From the NCBI RefSeq assembly GCF_015712165.1, contig NZ_JADPZX010000001.1, forward strand, positions 7,397,501 to 7,461,500: a DNA stretch of 64,000 bases. Reading direction: 5' to 3'. Made by a program: the position numbers and the translations under genes. Source of the DNA: Streptomyces spinoverrucosus. GTDB lineage: Bacteria > Actinomycetota > Actinomycetes > Streptomycetales > Streptomycetaceae. The notes beneath the pieces were generated by a model that was given only the letters and a program-made list of their open reading frames with translations, did not search any database and was not told the origin of the DNA. This document shows positions 16,636 through 24,206 of this stretch, piece after piece (within the stretch, counting starts at the first letter, position 1; the number at the start of each line of letters is the position of its first letter).

Positions 16636-16797
16636 ACACGGCCCGCCCCTCACCGACGCGGCCCCGTAAACACGGCCCGCCCCTCACCGACGCGGCCCCA
16701 CAAGCACGGCCCGCCCCTCACCGACGCGGCCCCACAAGCACGGCCCGCCCCCCACCGACACGCCCCGCAAACACGCCCCGCCCCCACCGACGTACCC
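16636..16797. repeat. 34-bp tandem repeat, about 4.7 copies
   Basis: Units begin at 16636, 16670, 16704, 16738 and 16771, each carrying CACGGCCCGCCCCTCACCGA or a close variant. The array ends about 30 bp before the start of the phosphotransferase-like gene. Confidence 0.88.
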
Positions 16798-16829
16798 TCC
16801 CAACACCCACCCCGCTCCGAGGAACCCCC

Positions 16830-17765
16830 GTGACCACACCCCTCCTCTCCGACCTGGCCGCCCGGGCCAGGACCGCAGCCCACGCGCACACCGACGCCTG
16901 TTCCTGCGGAGCGGTGCTCACCCTCGCCGATCGCGTCGACGCCACGGTCGTCCGGCACGCCGACACCGTCGCCAAGGCCCACGCCCCGGACACCGACCCC
17001 ACCGAACTCACCGCCCGCCTCACTACGGCCGCCCGCATACCCGACGTCCTGCTCCCCCCACTCACCCCGACGCCCGTCACCTTGCACGGCAGGCTCGTTA
17101 CCCTCTGGCCGTACGGCACCCCGGTCGACCCCGACACCCCGGACGCCGCCCCCTGGGAAGCCGCCGCCACCCTCCTCGCCCGCCTCCACCGCACCCCACC
17201 GTCCGCGCCCCTCCCTCCCATGCGCGGCCCCGCGAAGGCCGCCCACGCCATCGCCCGGCTCCGCGCCGCCGCCCCGCACCCCGCCACCTCGCCCGTACTC
17301 CGCGCCTGGGCCACCCTCCCCGCCTGGGCCCGCGACGAGCACCCCCTCCCGGACACCGGCACCCTCTGCCACGGCGACCTCCACCTCGGCCAACTCGTCC
17401 GCCACCCCGCCGCCACCGGCCCCTGGCTGCTGATCGACGTCGACGACCTCGGCGTGGGCCCCGCGGCCTGGGACCTCGCCCGCCCGGCCGCCTGGTACGC
17501 CTGCGGCCTGCTCCCGCCCGACGAGTGGACCCGTTTCCTCGCCGCCTACCGGGCGGCCGGCGGCCCCGCCGTACCGCCGCACGGCGACCCCTGGCCCGCC
17601 CTGGACGTCCCGGCCCGCGCCCTCACCGTCCAGACCGCCGCCCGGGCCGTGACCAAGGCCGTCGCGGCGGACCGGCCCCTGGACGACGTGGAGCGGTCCC
17701 TCGTCGACGCCTGTGCCCGAATGGCTTCCGTCCCTGCCCAGTTGCCCCGGAACACCGCGAAGTAG
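16830..17765 (+). CDS. Aminoglycoside-phosphotransferase-family protein
   Basis: The product is 311 aa. It has the APH/choline-kinase fold signature L-C-H-G-D-L-H-L-G-Q near residue 180 and the metal-binding L-I-D-V-D-D-L-G-V-G-P about 27 residues later. The N-lobe is short. The family phosphorylates hydroxyls on small molecules (drugs, sugars, choline); the substrate here is unknown and nothing suggests drug resistance in particular. The GTG start was chosen because GAGGA sits 11 bp ahead and the frame upstream is only the repeat array. Confidence 0.85.
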   Translation: MTTPLLSDLAARARTAAHAHTDACSCGAVLTLADRVDATVVRHADTVAKAHAPDTDPTELTARLTTAARIPDVLLPPLTPTPVTLHGRLVTLWPYGTPVDPDTPDAAPWEAAATLLARLHRTPPSAPLPPMRGPAKAAHAIARLRAAAPHPATSPVLRAWATLPAWARDEHPLPDTGTLCHGDLHLGQLVRHPAATGPWLLIDVDDLGVGPAAWDLARPAAWYACGLLPPDEWTRFLAAYRAAGGPAVPPHGDPWPALDVPARALTVQTAARAVTKAVAADRPLDDVERSLVDACARMASVPAQLPRNTAK

Positions 17766-17845
17766 GGTGCAACCGACCGCAGCCGGACAGAGTCTGTCCT
17801 GGCGATACGCGAAGCAGGACCGACCGGCGAGGAGTTGAGCCGACC

Positions 17846-18136
17846 ATGCAGTGTCCGAAGTGTCGCGCGCCCATGCACACGTACAACCGCAACGGCGTCC
17901 AGATCGAGCAGTGCGCCAACTGCCGAGGAATCTTCCTGGACTACGGCGAACTGGAGGCCCTGACCCGCCTGGAGTCCCAGTGGTCCCAGCCGGGCCCGCC
18001 GCCCCCGCCCGCCGCGCAGACGTACCCGGCGGCCCCGCCCGCCCCGGCCTGGGGCGCCCCGCACGGCGGGCACCACGGCGGCCACCACGGCCACCGCCGC
18101 CACAAGAGCTTCGGCCACATGCTGTTCTCCAGCTGA
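17846..18136 (+). CDS. Zinc-ribbon (zf-TFIIB-like) protein
   Basis: The product is 96 aa. Cys3, Cys6, Cys23 and Cys26 form a zinc ribbon (C-P-K-C ... C-A-N-C-R-G-I-F-L-D-Y-G-E-L-E), the pattern of the small bacterial zf-TFIIB family. Then comes a Pro/Ala linker and a His/Gly-rich tail (G-G-H-H-G-G-H-H-G-H) that may bind metal. The role in the cell is not known. Confidence 0.85.
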   Translation: MQCPKCRAPMHTYNRNGVQIEQCANCRGIFLDYGELEALTRLESQWSQPGPPPPPAAQTYPAAPPAPAWGAPHGGHHGGHHGHRRHKSFGHMLFSS

Positions 18137-18171
18137 GCGAAACGCTGAGCGAAACGCTGAGCGAAACGCTC
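18136..18171. repeat. 12-bp tandem repeat GAGCGAAACGCT x3
   Basis: Three head-to-tail copies begin at the stop codon of the zinc-ribbon gene, with a degenerate fourth. Each copy is itself a small imperfect inverted repeat (AGCG/CGCT). Confidence 0.85.
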
Positions 18172-18190
18172 AGCGACACGCACCCACGAC

Positions 18191-18225
18191 GAAGCCCCCG
18201 GCCGTACGAGACGGCCGGGGGCTTC
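18191..18225. terminator. Bidirectional terminator between zinc-ribbon gene and tRNAs
   Basis: GAAGCCCCCGGCCGT pairs with ACGGCCGGGGGCTTC across a 5-nt loop. It lies between convergent transcription units and can end both the zinc-ribbon mRNA and the minus-strand tRNA transcript. Confidence 0.8.
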
Positions 18226-18233
18226 GAAACGCG

Positions 18234-18305
18234 TGGACGATACTGGGATTGAACCAGTGACCTCTTCCGTGTCAGGGAAGCGCTCTCCCGCTGAGCTAAT
18301 CGTCC
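18234..18305 (-). tRNA. tRNA-Val (GAC)
   Basis: 72 nt, a complete cloverleaf. Acceptor stem GGACGAT/ATCGTCC, D arm GCTC...GAGC, anticodon stem CTTCC/GGAAG with loop CTGACAC (anticodon GAC), and a T arm with GGTTCAATCC. The 3' CCA is not encoded. Last gene of a five-tRNA minus-strand cluster. Confidence 0.95.
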
Positions 18306-18351
18306 TCGAGACCACGATCGTCACTCCATGGAGCCGATCGCAGGCACTGCG

Positions 18352-18423
18352 TGCGCGATACTGGGATTGAACCAGTGACCTCTTCCGTGTCAGGGAAGCG
18401 CTCTCCCGCTGAGCTAATCGCGC
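18352..18423 (-). tRNA. tRNA-Val (GAC), acceptor-stem variant
   Basis: 72 nt. The body is identical to its two neighbours, but the acceptor stem is GCGCGAT/ATCGCGC. Pairs 2:71 and 3:70 both changed in a compensating way, so the stem still pairs perfectly and the gene looks functional. Confidence 0.95.
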
Positions 18424-18463
18424 GGGCGGGATCTTCGAGAAGATCCAGGATCCGAAGATCCAG

Positions 18464-18535
18464 TGGACGATACTGGGATTGAACCAGTGACCTCTTCCGT
18501 GTCAGGGAAGCGCTCTCCCGCTGAGCTAATCGTCC
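18464..18535 (-). tRNA. tRNA-Val (GAC)
   Basis: 72 nt, the same sequence as the copy at 18234-18305. The spacer to the previous copy contains the hairpin GGATCTTC-GA-GAAGATCC, probably part of processing of the polycistronic precursor. Confidence 0.95.
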
Positions 18536-18539
18536 TTGG

Positions 18540-18610
18540 AGGTGGAGACGGGATTTGAACCCGTGTAGACGGCTTTGCAGGCCGTTGCCTCGCCTCTCGG
18601 CCACTCCACC
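18540..18610 (-). tRNA. tRNA-Cys (GCA)
   Basis: 71 nt. Acceptor stem GGTGGAG/CTCCACC with U as discriminator base, as expected for tRNA-Cys. Anticodon loop CTGCAAA gives GCA. Lies 4 bp from the adjacent Val gene. Confidence 0.95.
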
Positions 18611-18648
18611 AGGAGTGTAGGGGACCGGGAGGATCCCCTCTTCCTTCG

Positions 18649-18721
18649 AGCGGACGACGAGGCTCGAACTCGCGACCTCAACCTTGGCAAGGTTGCGCTC
18701 TACCAACTGAGCTACGTCCGC
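18649..18721 (-). tRNA. tRNA-Gly (GCC)
   Basis: 73 nt. Acceptor stem GCGGACG/CGTCCGC with U discriminator. Anticodon loop TTGCCAA gives GCC. First gene of the minus-strand cluster Gly-Cys-Val-Val-Val. Confidence 0.95.
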
Positions 18722-18762
18722 CTGTCGTTTCGGTTCGCTTGCGCGTCCCGGCGACGTGTTGA

Positions 18763-18790
18763 ACTCTAGCGGATTCCGGGGCCAGCACAA
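18763..18790 (-). promoter_or_regulatory. Candidate promoter of the tRNA cluster
   Basis: On the minus strand TTGTGC (plus 18785-18790) and TAGAGT (plus 18763-18768) are 16 bp apart, about 40 bp ahead of the tRNA-Gly gene. Both hexamers fit a housekeeping sigma factor. An AAACGCGTTT palindrome lies beside the -35 region. Confidence 0.4.
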
Positions 18791-18899
18791 AAACGCGTTT
18801 GTGCAGCGTGCTGCGCTGCACCTGGTCACGGACGTGGTCGGACCACCTGAAAGGACATGACAGGGCCACCTGCGGGACACCCGCCATAGACTCGACAGC

Positions 18900-19964
18900 G
18901 TGCTCGATCTCCCTCCTCTCGCCCGCTTCGGCGACCGAGTCGCCACCGGCCTCATCGATGTCACGAGCGACCCCACGGCCCTGGACTCCACCGGTTTCTG
19001 GGCCGTCGCCGCCGACTTCGAGGGCCGCCTGACCTGCGCGCGCTTCGCGGACGTCCGAGAGGAACCAGTGCCCGCCCCCGCACCGGGCGGCTGGCGCGGA
19101 CCGGCCGTCGACGACTGGACGTCGTCCCTCGACCGCGCCGCGTACACGGAGGGAGTGCGCCGGATACGGCAGCACATCGCGGCCGGCGAGGTCTACCAGG
19201 CGAACCTCTGCCGCGTCCTGTCCGCGCCCGTCGCCCCGGACGCCGACCCCGACGCCCTCACCGCGCTGCTGGCCCGCGGCAACCCGGCGCCGTACGCCGG
19301 AACGATCCGCCTGCCCGGCCACCGGGTGGAGATAGCCAGCGCGTCCCCCGAGCTGTTCCTGCGCCGCGCGGGCCGGATCGTCGAGTCCGGCCCGATCAAG
19401 GGCACCGGCCGCACCGAGGCGGACCTGTTGGAGAAGGACTACGCCGAGAACGTCATGATCGTGGACCTGGTCCGCAACGACCTCGGCCGCGTCTGCGCCT
19501 CCGGCACGGTGACGGTCCCCGATCTGTGCGCCGTGGAGAAGCACCCGGGGCTGGTCCACCTCGTGTCCACCGTGCGCGGTGAGCTGCGTCCCGACGCCGG
19601 CTGGCCGGAGCTGCTCGCCGCCGCCTTCCCGCCCGGCTCGGTCACCGGCGCGCCCAAGTCGAGCGCCCTGCGGATCATCGACGCCCTGGAGACGGCACCC
19701 AGGGGGCCGTACTGCGGCGGCATCGGCTGGGTCGACGCCGACCGGGGAGTGGGCGAGCTGGCCGTCGGTATCCGCACCTTCTGGTTCGACCGGGCCGAGG
19801 GCGTGCTGCGCTTCGGCACGGGCGCGGGAATCACCTGGGGGTCGGACCCCGAGGGGGAGTGGCGGGAGACCGAACTGAAGGCCGCCCGGCTGCTCGCGGT
19901 AGCGTCGGGAGCGTACGAGGTGAGTGGCGAGGAACTGCACGATATGCGAGGTGGGGACCAGTGA
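18900..19964 (+). CDS. pabB: Aminodeoxychorismate synthase component I (chorismate-binding)
   Basis: The product is 354 aa. It converts chorismate toward 4-amino-4-deoxychorismate for folate synthesis. Chorismate-enzyme motifs are clear: G-E-V-Y-Q-A-N-L near 99, G-P-I-K-G-T-G-R near 167, V-D-L-V-R-N-D-L-G-R, and G-S-V-T-G-A-P-K-S-S-A near 245. There is no amidotransferase domain, so glutamine-derived ammonia must come from a PabA subunit elsewhere. It is coupled to the pabC-like gene by a GTGA overlap. An anthranilate-synthase role is possible but less likely given the neighbour. Confidence 0.88.
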   Translation: MLDLPPLARFGDRVATGLIDVTSDPTALDSTGFWAVAADFEGRLTCARFADVREEPVPAPAPGGWRGPAVDDWTSSLDRAAYTEGVRRIRQHIAAGEVYQANLCRVLSAPVAPDADPDALTALLARGNPAPYAGTIRLPGHRVEIASASPELFLRRAGRIVESGPIKGTGRTEADLLEKDYAENVMIVDLVRNDLGRVCASGTVTVPDLCAVEKHPGLVHLVSTVRGELRPDAGWPELLAAAFPPGSVTGAPKSSALRIIDALETAPRGPYCGGIGWVDADRGVGELAVGIRTFWFDRAEGVLRFGTGAGITWGSDPEGEWRETELKAARLLAVASGAYEVSGEELHDMRGGDQ

Positions 19965-20782
19965 AGGTCTGGCTCGACGGCGGGCTCCAGGACATCGAGT
20001 CCGCCCGTGTCTCCGTCTTCGACCACGGTCTGACCGTGGGCGACGGCATCTTCGAGACGGTGAAGGCGGTGGACGGCCGTCCGTTCGCGCTGACCCGGCA
20101 CCTCGACCGGCTGACCCGCTCGGCCCGCGGCCTGGGCCTGCCCGACCCCGACCACGACGAGGCCCGGCGCGCCTGCGCCGCCGTACTGGACGCCAACCCC
20201 ATGCCGCTGGGCCGGCTGCGCATCACGTACACCGGGGGACACGGCCCGCTCGGCTCCGACCGCGGCGAGCACGGCCCGACCCTGGTCGTCGCCCTCGGCG
20301 AGACCCGGCGCCGCCCCGACTCCACCGCCGTGATCACGGTCCCCTGGACCCGCAACGAGCGCGGCGCCCTCACCGGCCTGAAGACCACCTCGTACGCCGA
20401 GAACGTCGTCGCCCTGGCCCGCGCCCACGAACACGGCGCCTCCGAGGCGCTGTTCGCCAACACCGTCGGACAGCTCTGCGAGGGCACCGGCTCGAACGTC
20501 TTCGTCGTCCTCGACGGCGAGATCCACACCCCGCCGCTCGCCTCCGGCTGCCTCGCGGGCATCACCCGCGCGCTGACGGTCGAGTGGACCGGCGCCAAGG
20601 AGACCGACCTGCCGCTGGACGTGCTGGACCGGGCCGACGAGGTCTTTCTGACCTCCACCCTGCGGGACGTCCAGGCCGTCCACCGCGTCGACGAGCGCGA
20701 ACTGCCGGGCGCCCCCGGCCCGGTGACCGCGAAGGCCATGCGGATCTTCGTGGAGCGGTCGGGCGACGACCTCGACCCGTAA
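19961..20782 (+). CDS. pabC: Aminodeoxychorismate lyase (class IV PLP aminotransferase fold)
   Basis: The product is 273 aa. It is predicted to release pyruvate from aminodeoxychorismate to give 4-aminobenzoate. Class IV features: F-D-H-G-L-T-V-G-D-G-I-F-E-T near the start, the PLP lysine in G-L-K-T-T-S-Y-A-E-N, and E-G-T-G-S-N-V-F. Branched-chain or D-amino-acid aminotransferases share this fold, but the translational coupling to pabB supports the lyase. The GTG start overlaps the pabB stop. Confidence 0.88.
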   Translation: MKVWLDGGLQDIESARVSVFDHGLTVGDGIFETVKAVDGRPFALTRHLDRLTRSARGLGLPDPDHDEARRACAAVLDANPMPLGRLRITYTGGHGPLGSDRGEHGPTLVVALGETRRRPDSTAVITVPWTRNERGALTGLKTTSYAENVVALARAHEHGASEALFANTVGQLCEGTGSNVFVVLDGEIHTPPLASGCLAGITRALTVEWTGAKETDLPLDVLDRADEVFLTSTLRDVQAVHRVDERELPGAPGPVTAKAMRIFVERSGDDLDP

Positions 20783-20837
20783 AACGCCCAGGATATTGGG
20801 CAGACCTGGCGGTCCGGACCGGGTAGAAACACCCCTG

Positions 20838-21662
20838 ATGACCACCACCCTGCGGCCGACCGAGCCGCTTCAGCGCGCGGCCGACGGGACGCGCTCCCGC
20901 CACTACCAGGTGTGCGTGAACAGCCGTCCCGTCGGCGCGATACACCTCGGCACGTCACCCGCCTTCGGCGACTCGGTGGCGCGGATCGTCGACCTGCGCA
21001 TCGAAGAGCCGGACCGCCGGCGCGGCCGTGGCACGGTCGCGGCGCTCGCCGCGGAGGAGGTGGCACGCGGCTGGGGCTGTCGGCAGATCGAGGCGGCCGT
21101 GCCCGGCGACGCCGAGGCGGCGCTCCGCCTCATGACGGCGCTCGGTTACGTCCTGCGCAACCGCGGCATGGAGAAGCACCTCGGCGACACCCCGCCCGAA
21201 CTGCCCGCCGGCAGCCGGGCGCGGCCCATGACCGAGGCCGAGTTCGCCGCATGGCTCGAGCACGAGTCGGAGCGGTACGCGCGCACCTGGATCGAACGGG
21301 GCGTGCCCGAGGCCGAGGCGTTCGCCAAGGCGCGAAGGGACCACGAGCAGCTCCTGCCGGACGGCTTGGGCACCGTCGAGATGCTGTTCAGCGTCCTGGA
21401 ACAGGACGGGACGCGGGTGGGCACCCTGTGGGTGGCGCTGCAGGAGGACAAGGCGTACGTCTTCGACGTCGAGACCGAGGCGGACCACCGAGGTCGCGGA
21501 CACGGCCGGACGCTCATGCTGCTGGCCGAGCGTCAGACGATCGAGGCGGGCCGACGCGTCCTCGGCCTCAACGTGTTCGCGGGGAACACCCCGGCGGAGC
21601 GGCTCTACGAGTCACTCGGCTACACGACGACGCGTCACACCCTCTACAAGGACCTGCTCTGA
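20838..21662 (+). CDS. Double-domain GNAT acetyltransferase
   Basis: The product is 274 aa with two GNAT halves. The N-terminal half has R-I-E-E-P-D-R-R-R-G-R-G-T and L-M-T-A-L-G-Y. The C-terminal half has V-E-T-E-A-D-H-R-G-R-G-H-G-R-T-L-M-L and N-T-P-A-E-R-L-Y-E-S-L-G-Y. The second is the better acetyl-CoA site. Between them lies a long charged helix region. The acceptor substrate is unknown. Starts at ATG 55 bp after pabC. Confidence 0.85.
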   Translation: MTTTLRPTEPLQRAADGTRSRHYQVCVNSRPVGAIHLGTSPAFGDSVARIVDLRIEEPDRRRGRGTVAALAAEEVARGWGCRQIEAAVPGDAEAALRLMTALGYVLRNRGMEKHLGDTPPELPAGSRARPMTEAEFAAWLEHESERYARTWIERGVPEAEAFAKARRDHEQLLPDGLGTVEMLFSVLEQDGTRVGTLWVALQEDKAYVFDVETEADHRGRGHGRTLMLLAERQTIEAGRRVLGLNVFAGNTPAERLYESLGYTTTRHTLYKDLL

Positions 21663-21674
21663 AGGCCCAGGACG

Positions 21675-22193
21675 TCACTCCTGCTCGGCCAGCAGCCGGT
21701 CGGCGATCTCCTCGATGCGCTCGCGCAGCCCCTCCTGGCTCTTGCCGCCGTCCAGCCGCTCGCCGCCGATGACGTACGTCGGCGTGCCCGTCACGCCGAT
21801 CGCCTTGCCCTCGGCCTGGTCGGCGTCCACGATCAGGATGTGCCGGCCGTCGATCAGCGCGGTGTCGAACTCCTCGGCGTCCAGGCCGAGTTCCCGGGCC
21901 ACCTCGACCAGGAAGGGCTCTCCCTTACGGTCCAGCTCCTCGACCCGGGCCAGCACAGCCTCGACATACGGCCACCCCTGCCCCTGCTCGGCGGCCTCCT
22001 CGGCGGCCTGCGCGGCGGCGAAGGCGTGCTTGTGCTTCTCCAGCGGGAAGTGCCGCAGCCGCAGTTCGAGCCGGTCGCCGTAACGGGCACGCAGGGCACG
22101 GAGGTCGTCCAGGGCGCTGCGGCAGTCCGGGCACTGGAGTTCGCACCAGACGTCGAGGACGGGCGCGGGTCGGGCGGCGGAGGAGTGGTTCAT
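21675..22193 (-). CDS. DsbA-like thioredoxin-fold oxidoreductase
   Basis: The product is 172 aa. The active-site motif C-P-D-C is at residues 21-24 and the cis-proline loop is G-T-P-T-Y-V. There is a helical insertion typical of DsbA/FrnE. It lacks a signal peptide, so it is likely cytoplasmic, unlike classical periplasmic DsbA. ATG 22193 was chosen because the open frame upstream has no conserved character. Convergent with the acetyltransferase gene. Confidence 0.87.
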   Translation of the reverse strand: MNHSSAARPAPVLDVWCELQCPDCRSALDDLRALRARYGDRLELRLRHFPLEKHKHAFAAAQAAEEAAEQGQGWPYVEAVLARVEELDRKGEPFLVEVARELGLDAEEFDTALIDGRHILIVDADQAEGKAIGVTGTPTYVIGGERLDGGKSQEGLRERIEEIADRLLAEQE

Positions 22194-22397
22194 GGGCCCA
22201 GTCTCCCAGCACCGGCCCGGCGGACCCAATCGGCACCGACACCCGCCCTCGGGGCATACGCCCCCACCGGCACCTGCGGAGGAGCCGACCCGGAGATGTC
22301 CCTGATGTCCGGGCGGGGCATGGCCTGTCGGGGTTCGGGGGGTGCAGGATGGAAGAGGCGACGCGCCCCGCCCGCCTGAGCCTGCCTGGAGGACCGG

Positions 22398-22844
22398 ATG
22401 ATTGCCGAGACCGTGTGTTCCGCCGTTGCCGCGGCCGGCCTGGGCATCGCTGCGGTGACGGCGTTCCGCAAGCGTTTCCTCACGGCCACCCGTATCGCGG
22501 CCTATGCGCTGGTCCCCCTCGGCCTGGTGATGACCGGTGTCGTGCAGTGGGCCGCGGACACCGCCTTCAGCCCGGTGGCCTGGGCGGGCTTCGGCGTGCT
22601 CGGTGGCGCCTGGCTGCTGTTCGCCGGCACGCGGGCGGTGGAGCGGCGACGCGGCCGCAAGGGGAGCGCGGTGGGTGCGGCGGCCCGGCAGGACCCGGTG
22701 GCCCCGCAGGCCTCGGCGCCCTCCCTCGGCCCGGCGTCCCGCCCGGCCGCCAAGCCCCGGACCAAGCCCCAGGCAGCGTCCCGCTCGGATGCCACGGACG
22801 ACTTCAGCGACATCGAGGCCATCCTCAAGAAGCACGGGATATGA
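22398..22844 (+). CDS. Small membrane protein with charged tail
   Basis: The product is 148 aa. Three hydrophobic segments lie in the first ~80 residues. Then comes a basic, Pro/Ala-rich stretch ending in an acidic D-D-F-S-D-I-E-A-I-L-K-K-H-G motif that may be a docking peptide. It starts at ATG with GGAGG nine bases ahead. Divergent from the DsbA-like gene. Function unknown. Confidence 0.75.
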   Translation: MIAETVCSAVAAAGLGIAAVTAFRKRFLTATRIAAYALVPLGLVMTGVVQWAADTAFSPVAWAGFGVLGGAWLLFAGTRAVERRRGRKGSAVGAAARQDPVAPQASAPSLGPASRPAAKPRTKPQAASRSDATDDFSDIEAILKKHGI

Positions 22845-23004
22845 CGTCCGCATGGCGGACTGAAACGACCCAACTCCCCGGATGATCGGAAGCTGTCCGG
22901 CTCGCGCCACAGACGTGCAGGTGATCACGGAATTCGGCGAACTCCCGCATCTTCGAGCGTCTTGATCGCGCCAGGGGTGCTCCCTGCGCCATCATCGCCG
23001 CGAG

Positions 23005-23157
23005 ATGCTGGACACGACACAGAGCGATGCCGCGCAGCCGAAGGACGAGCCGCGCGGGTGCCTCTTCGCCCTTTCCCAGCCACCGCTGATGATCTTCCTT
23101 GCGGTGATCGGGTGTCTGCTGCTCATGGCTGCGTTGCACGATCTGTTCCTGCTGTGA
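23005..23157 (+). CDS. 50-aa single-pass membrane protein
   Basis: ATG 23005 to TGA 23155-23157, reading M-L-D-T-T-Q-S-D-A-A at the start. The N-terminal ~25 residues are polar; the rest is one hydrophobic helix (M-I-F-L-A-V-I-G-C-L-L-L-M-A-A-L). Only this frame gives a coherent topology in the gap. No family recognised. The ribosome site is weak (GCGAG). Confidence 0.5.
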   Translation: MLDTTQSDAAQPKDEPRGCLFALSQPPLMIFLAVIGCLLLMAALHDLFLL

Positions 23158-23245
23158 GCCGTACGCGCGGTCCCCGGCGCCACCCGCCGGGAACCGCGTC
23201 GGCATCGACGTCCCGCCGATCAGCCCAGGGGCGTGGTGTCCGGCG

Positions 23246-23806
23246 TCAGCCCGTCGCCTCCTTGCGGCGCGCCCGGTAGGCGGCCACGTGCAGACGGTTT
23301 CCGCAGGTGCGGCTGTCGCAGTAACGCCGCGAGCGGTTGCGGGAGAGGTCGACGAAGGCGCGGCGGCAGTCGGGTGCCTCGCAGCGCCGCAGTCGCTCAC
23401 GCTCGCCGGCGACCACGAAGAAGGCCAGCGCCATCCCGCAGTCGGCGGCCAGGTGGTCGGCGATGGAGGCGCCGGGCGCGAAGTAGTGCACGTGCCAGTC
23501 GTAGCCGTCGTGGTCCGTGAGGCGGGGCGTGGTGCCGGCGGCGGCGACCAGCTCGTTGATCATCCCTGCTGCCGTGCGGACGTCGGGAGCCGCGAAGATC
23601 CCGGCGAACCGGCCGCGCACCTTGAGCACCGCCGAGAGGTCGAACTCCGAGAGCACTCCGACATCGCTGATGGCGTGCGTTCGTACGAAATCCGCGAGAG
23701 CCGCGACGTCCGGCAGCCCGTCCGGTGTCGTCTCGTCCTCCGGTGCGGTGTTCACCAGATCGACCACGGTGTCGAGCGCGCACCGGGTGTCGTGGGTGAT
23801 CAGCAC
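23246..23806 (-). CDS. CGNR zinc-finger (ABATE-type) putative regulator
   Basis: The product is 186 aa, with GTG 23806 preceded by GGAGCGAAAC. The N-terminal ~120 residues fit the ABATE ligand-binding-like domain. The C-terminal ~45 residues are the CGNR finger: C-E-A-P-D-C ... Y-C-D-S-R-T-C-G-N-R followed by a basic R-A-R-R-K tail, expected to bind DNA. Such proteins are thought to be stress-related transcription regulators. Target genes are unknown. Confidence 0.88.
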   Translation of the reverse strand: MLITHDTRCALDTVVDLVNTAPEDETTPDGLPDVAALADFVRTHAISDVGVLSEFDLSAVLKVRGRFAGIFAAPDVRTAAGMINELVAAAGTTPRLTDHDGYDWHVHYFAPGASIADHLAADCGMALAFFVVAGERERLRRCEAPDCRRAFVDLSRNRSRRYCDSRTCGNRLHVAAYRARRKEATG

Positions 23807-23973
23807 GTTTCGCTCCCTGGCCTGGGGGTCGGGCGGGCGCCCGCCGATGCTGGCCGATGGTAATGGCTCCCGCCGCCGTACCATCGCCTCCGGCCGCACC
23901 CGGCCCACGCCTGCCCGTAGAACGCGACGGGGCGTGCCGCGGTTCCCGGCGGCCGCAGAGAGGCTTCTGAACC

Positions 23974-24033
23974 GGCACACGCATACCGGCGCCGCCTCCG
24001 CGTGAGTGCGCGGTGGCGGCGCCGGTGTGTGCC
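23974..24033. terminator. Long imperfect hairpin
   Basis: GGCACACGCATACCGGCGCC... pairs with ...GGCGCCGGTGTGTGCC; roughly 25 paired bases with small bulges and a short loop. Could be a strong terminator or a structured RNA. Confidence 0.5.
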
Positions 24034-24078
24034 GTATGCGGTTGTCCTGGGCGCCTCGGGACCTGTCCGGAGGACCCT

Positions 24079-24138
24079 GCCGGAGACAGGCCTGGCGCAC
24101 TTCACGTCGGACGATCAGTGCCGTCGCCTGTCTCCGGC
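24079..24138. terminator. 13-bp perfect inverted repeat downstream of ssgB
   Basis: GCCGGAGACAGGC and GCCTGTCTCCGGC are separated by 34 bases and lie 68 bp past the ssgB stop. The large loop is unusual for a terminator. Confidence 0.45.
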
Positions 24139-24206
24139 CTGATCCGCCGGGCAGGCCCGGGCCGTCTCCCCGAGTGGACGGCCGGGCAGCTTGGTGTGGT
24201 CTCGCC

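Larger units (their letters stand above)
15739..16829. other. ~1.1-kb gene-free region with tandem arrays
   Basis: After the terminator at 15823-15856 no frame looks like a real protein: every open frame reads as shifting low-complexity Ala/Arg/Pro, and the 61-bp repeat unit changes frame in each copy. The region contains a C-rich stretch with recurring CCCAGCCA words, the 61-bp array and the 34-bp array, listed separately. Confidence 0.7.
23807..24206. other. 400-bp gap between the CGNR gene and ssgB
   Basis: No convincing gene. It holds the promoter side of the CGNR gene and two large inverted repeats (23974-24033 and 24079-24138), both downstream of ssgB on its own strand. Confidence 0.5.

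Noticed and set aside
15459..16653. Several overlapping frames of 150-310 codons over the repeat region
   Set aside because: The 61-bp unit shifts frame in each copy, the predicted proteins are only low-complexity Ala/Arg/Pro, and none has a credible ribosome site.
16088..16797. CRISPR array
   Set aside because: The repeats are head-to-tail without unique spacers, and no cas genes are in the window.
16830..17765. Antibiotic-resistance phosphotransferase
   Set aside because: Only the general fold is visible; nothing links it to a drug, and no resistance or biosynthesis genes are adjacent.
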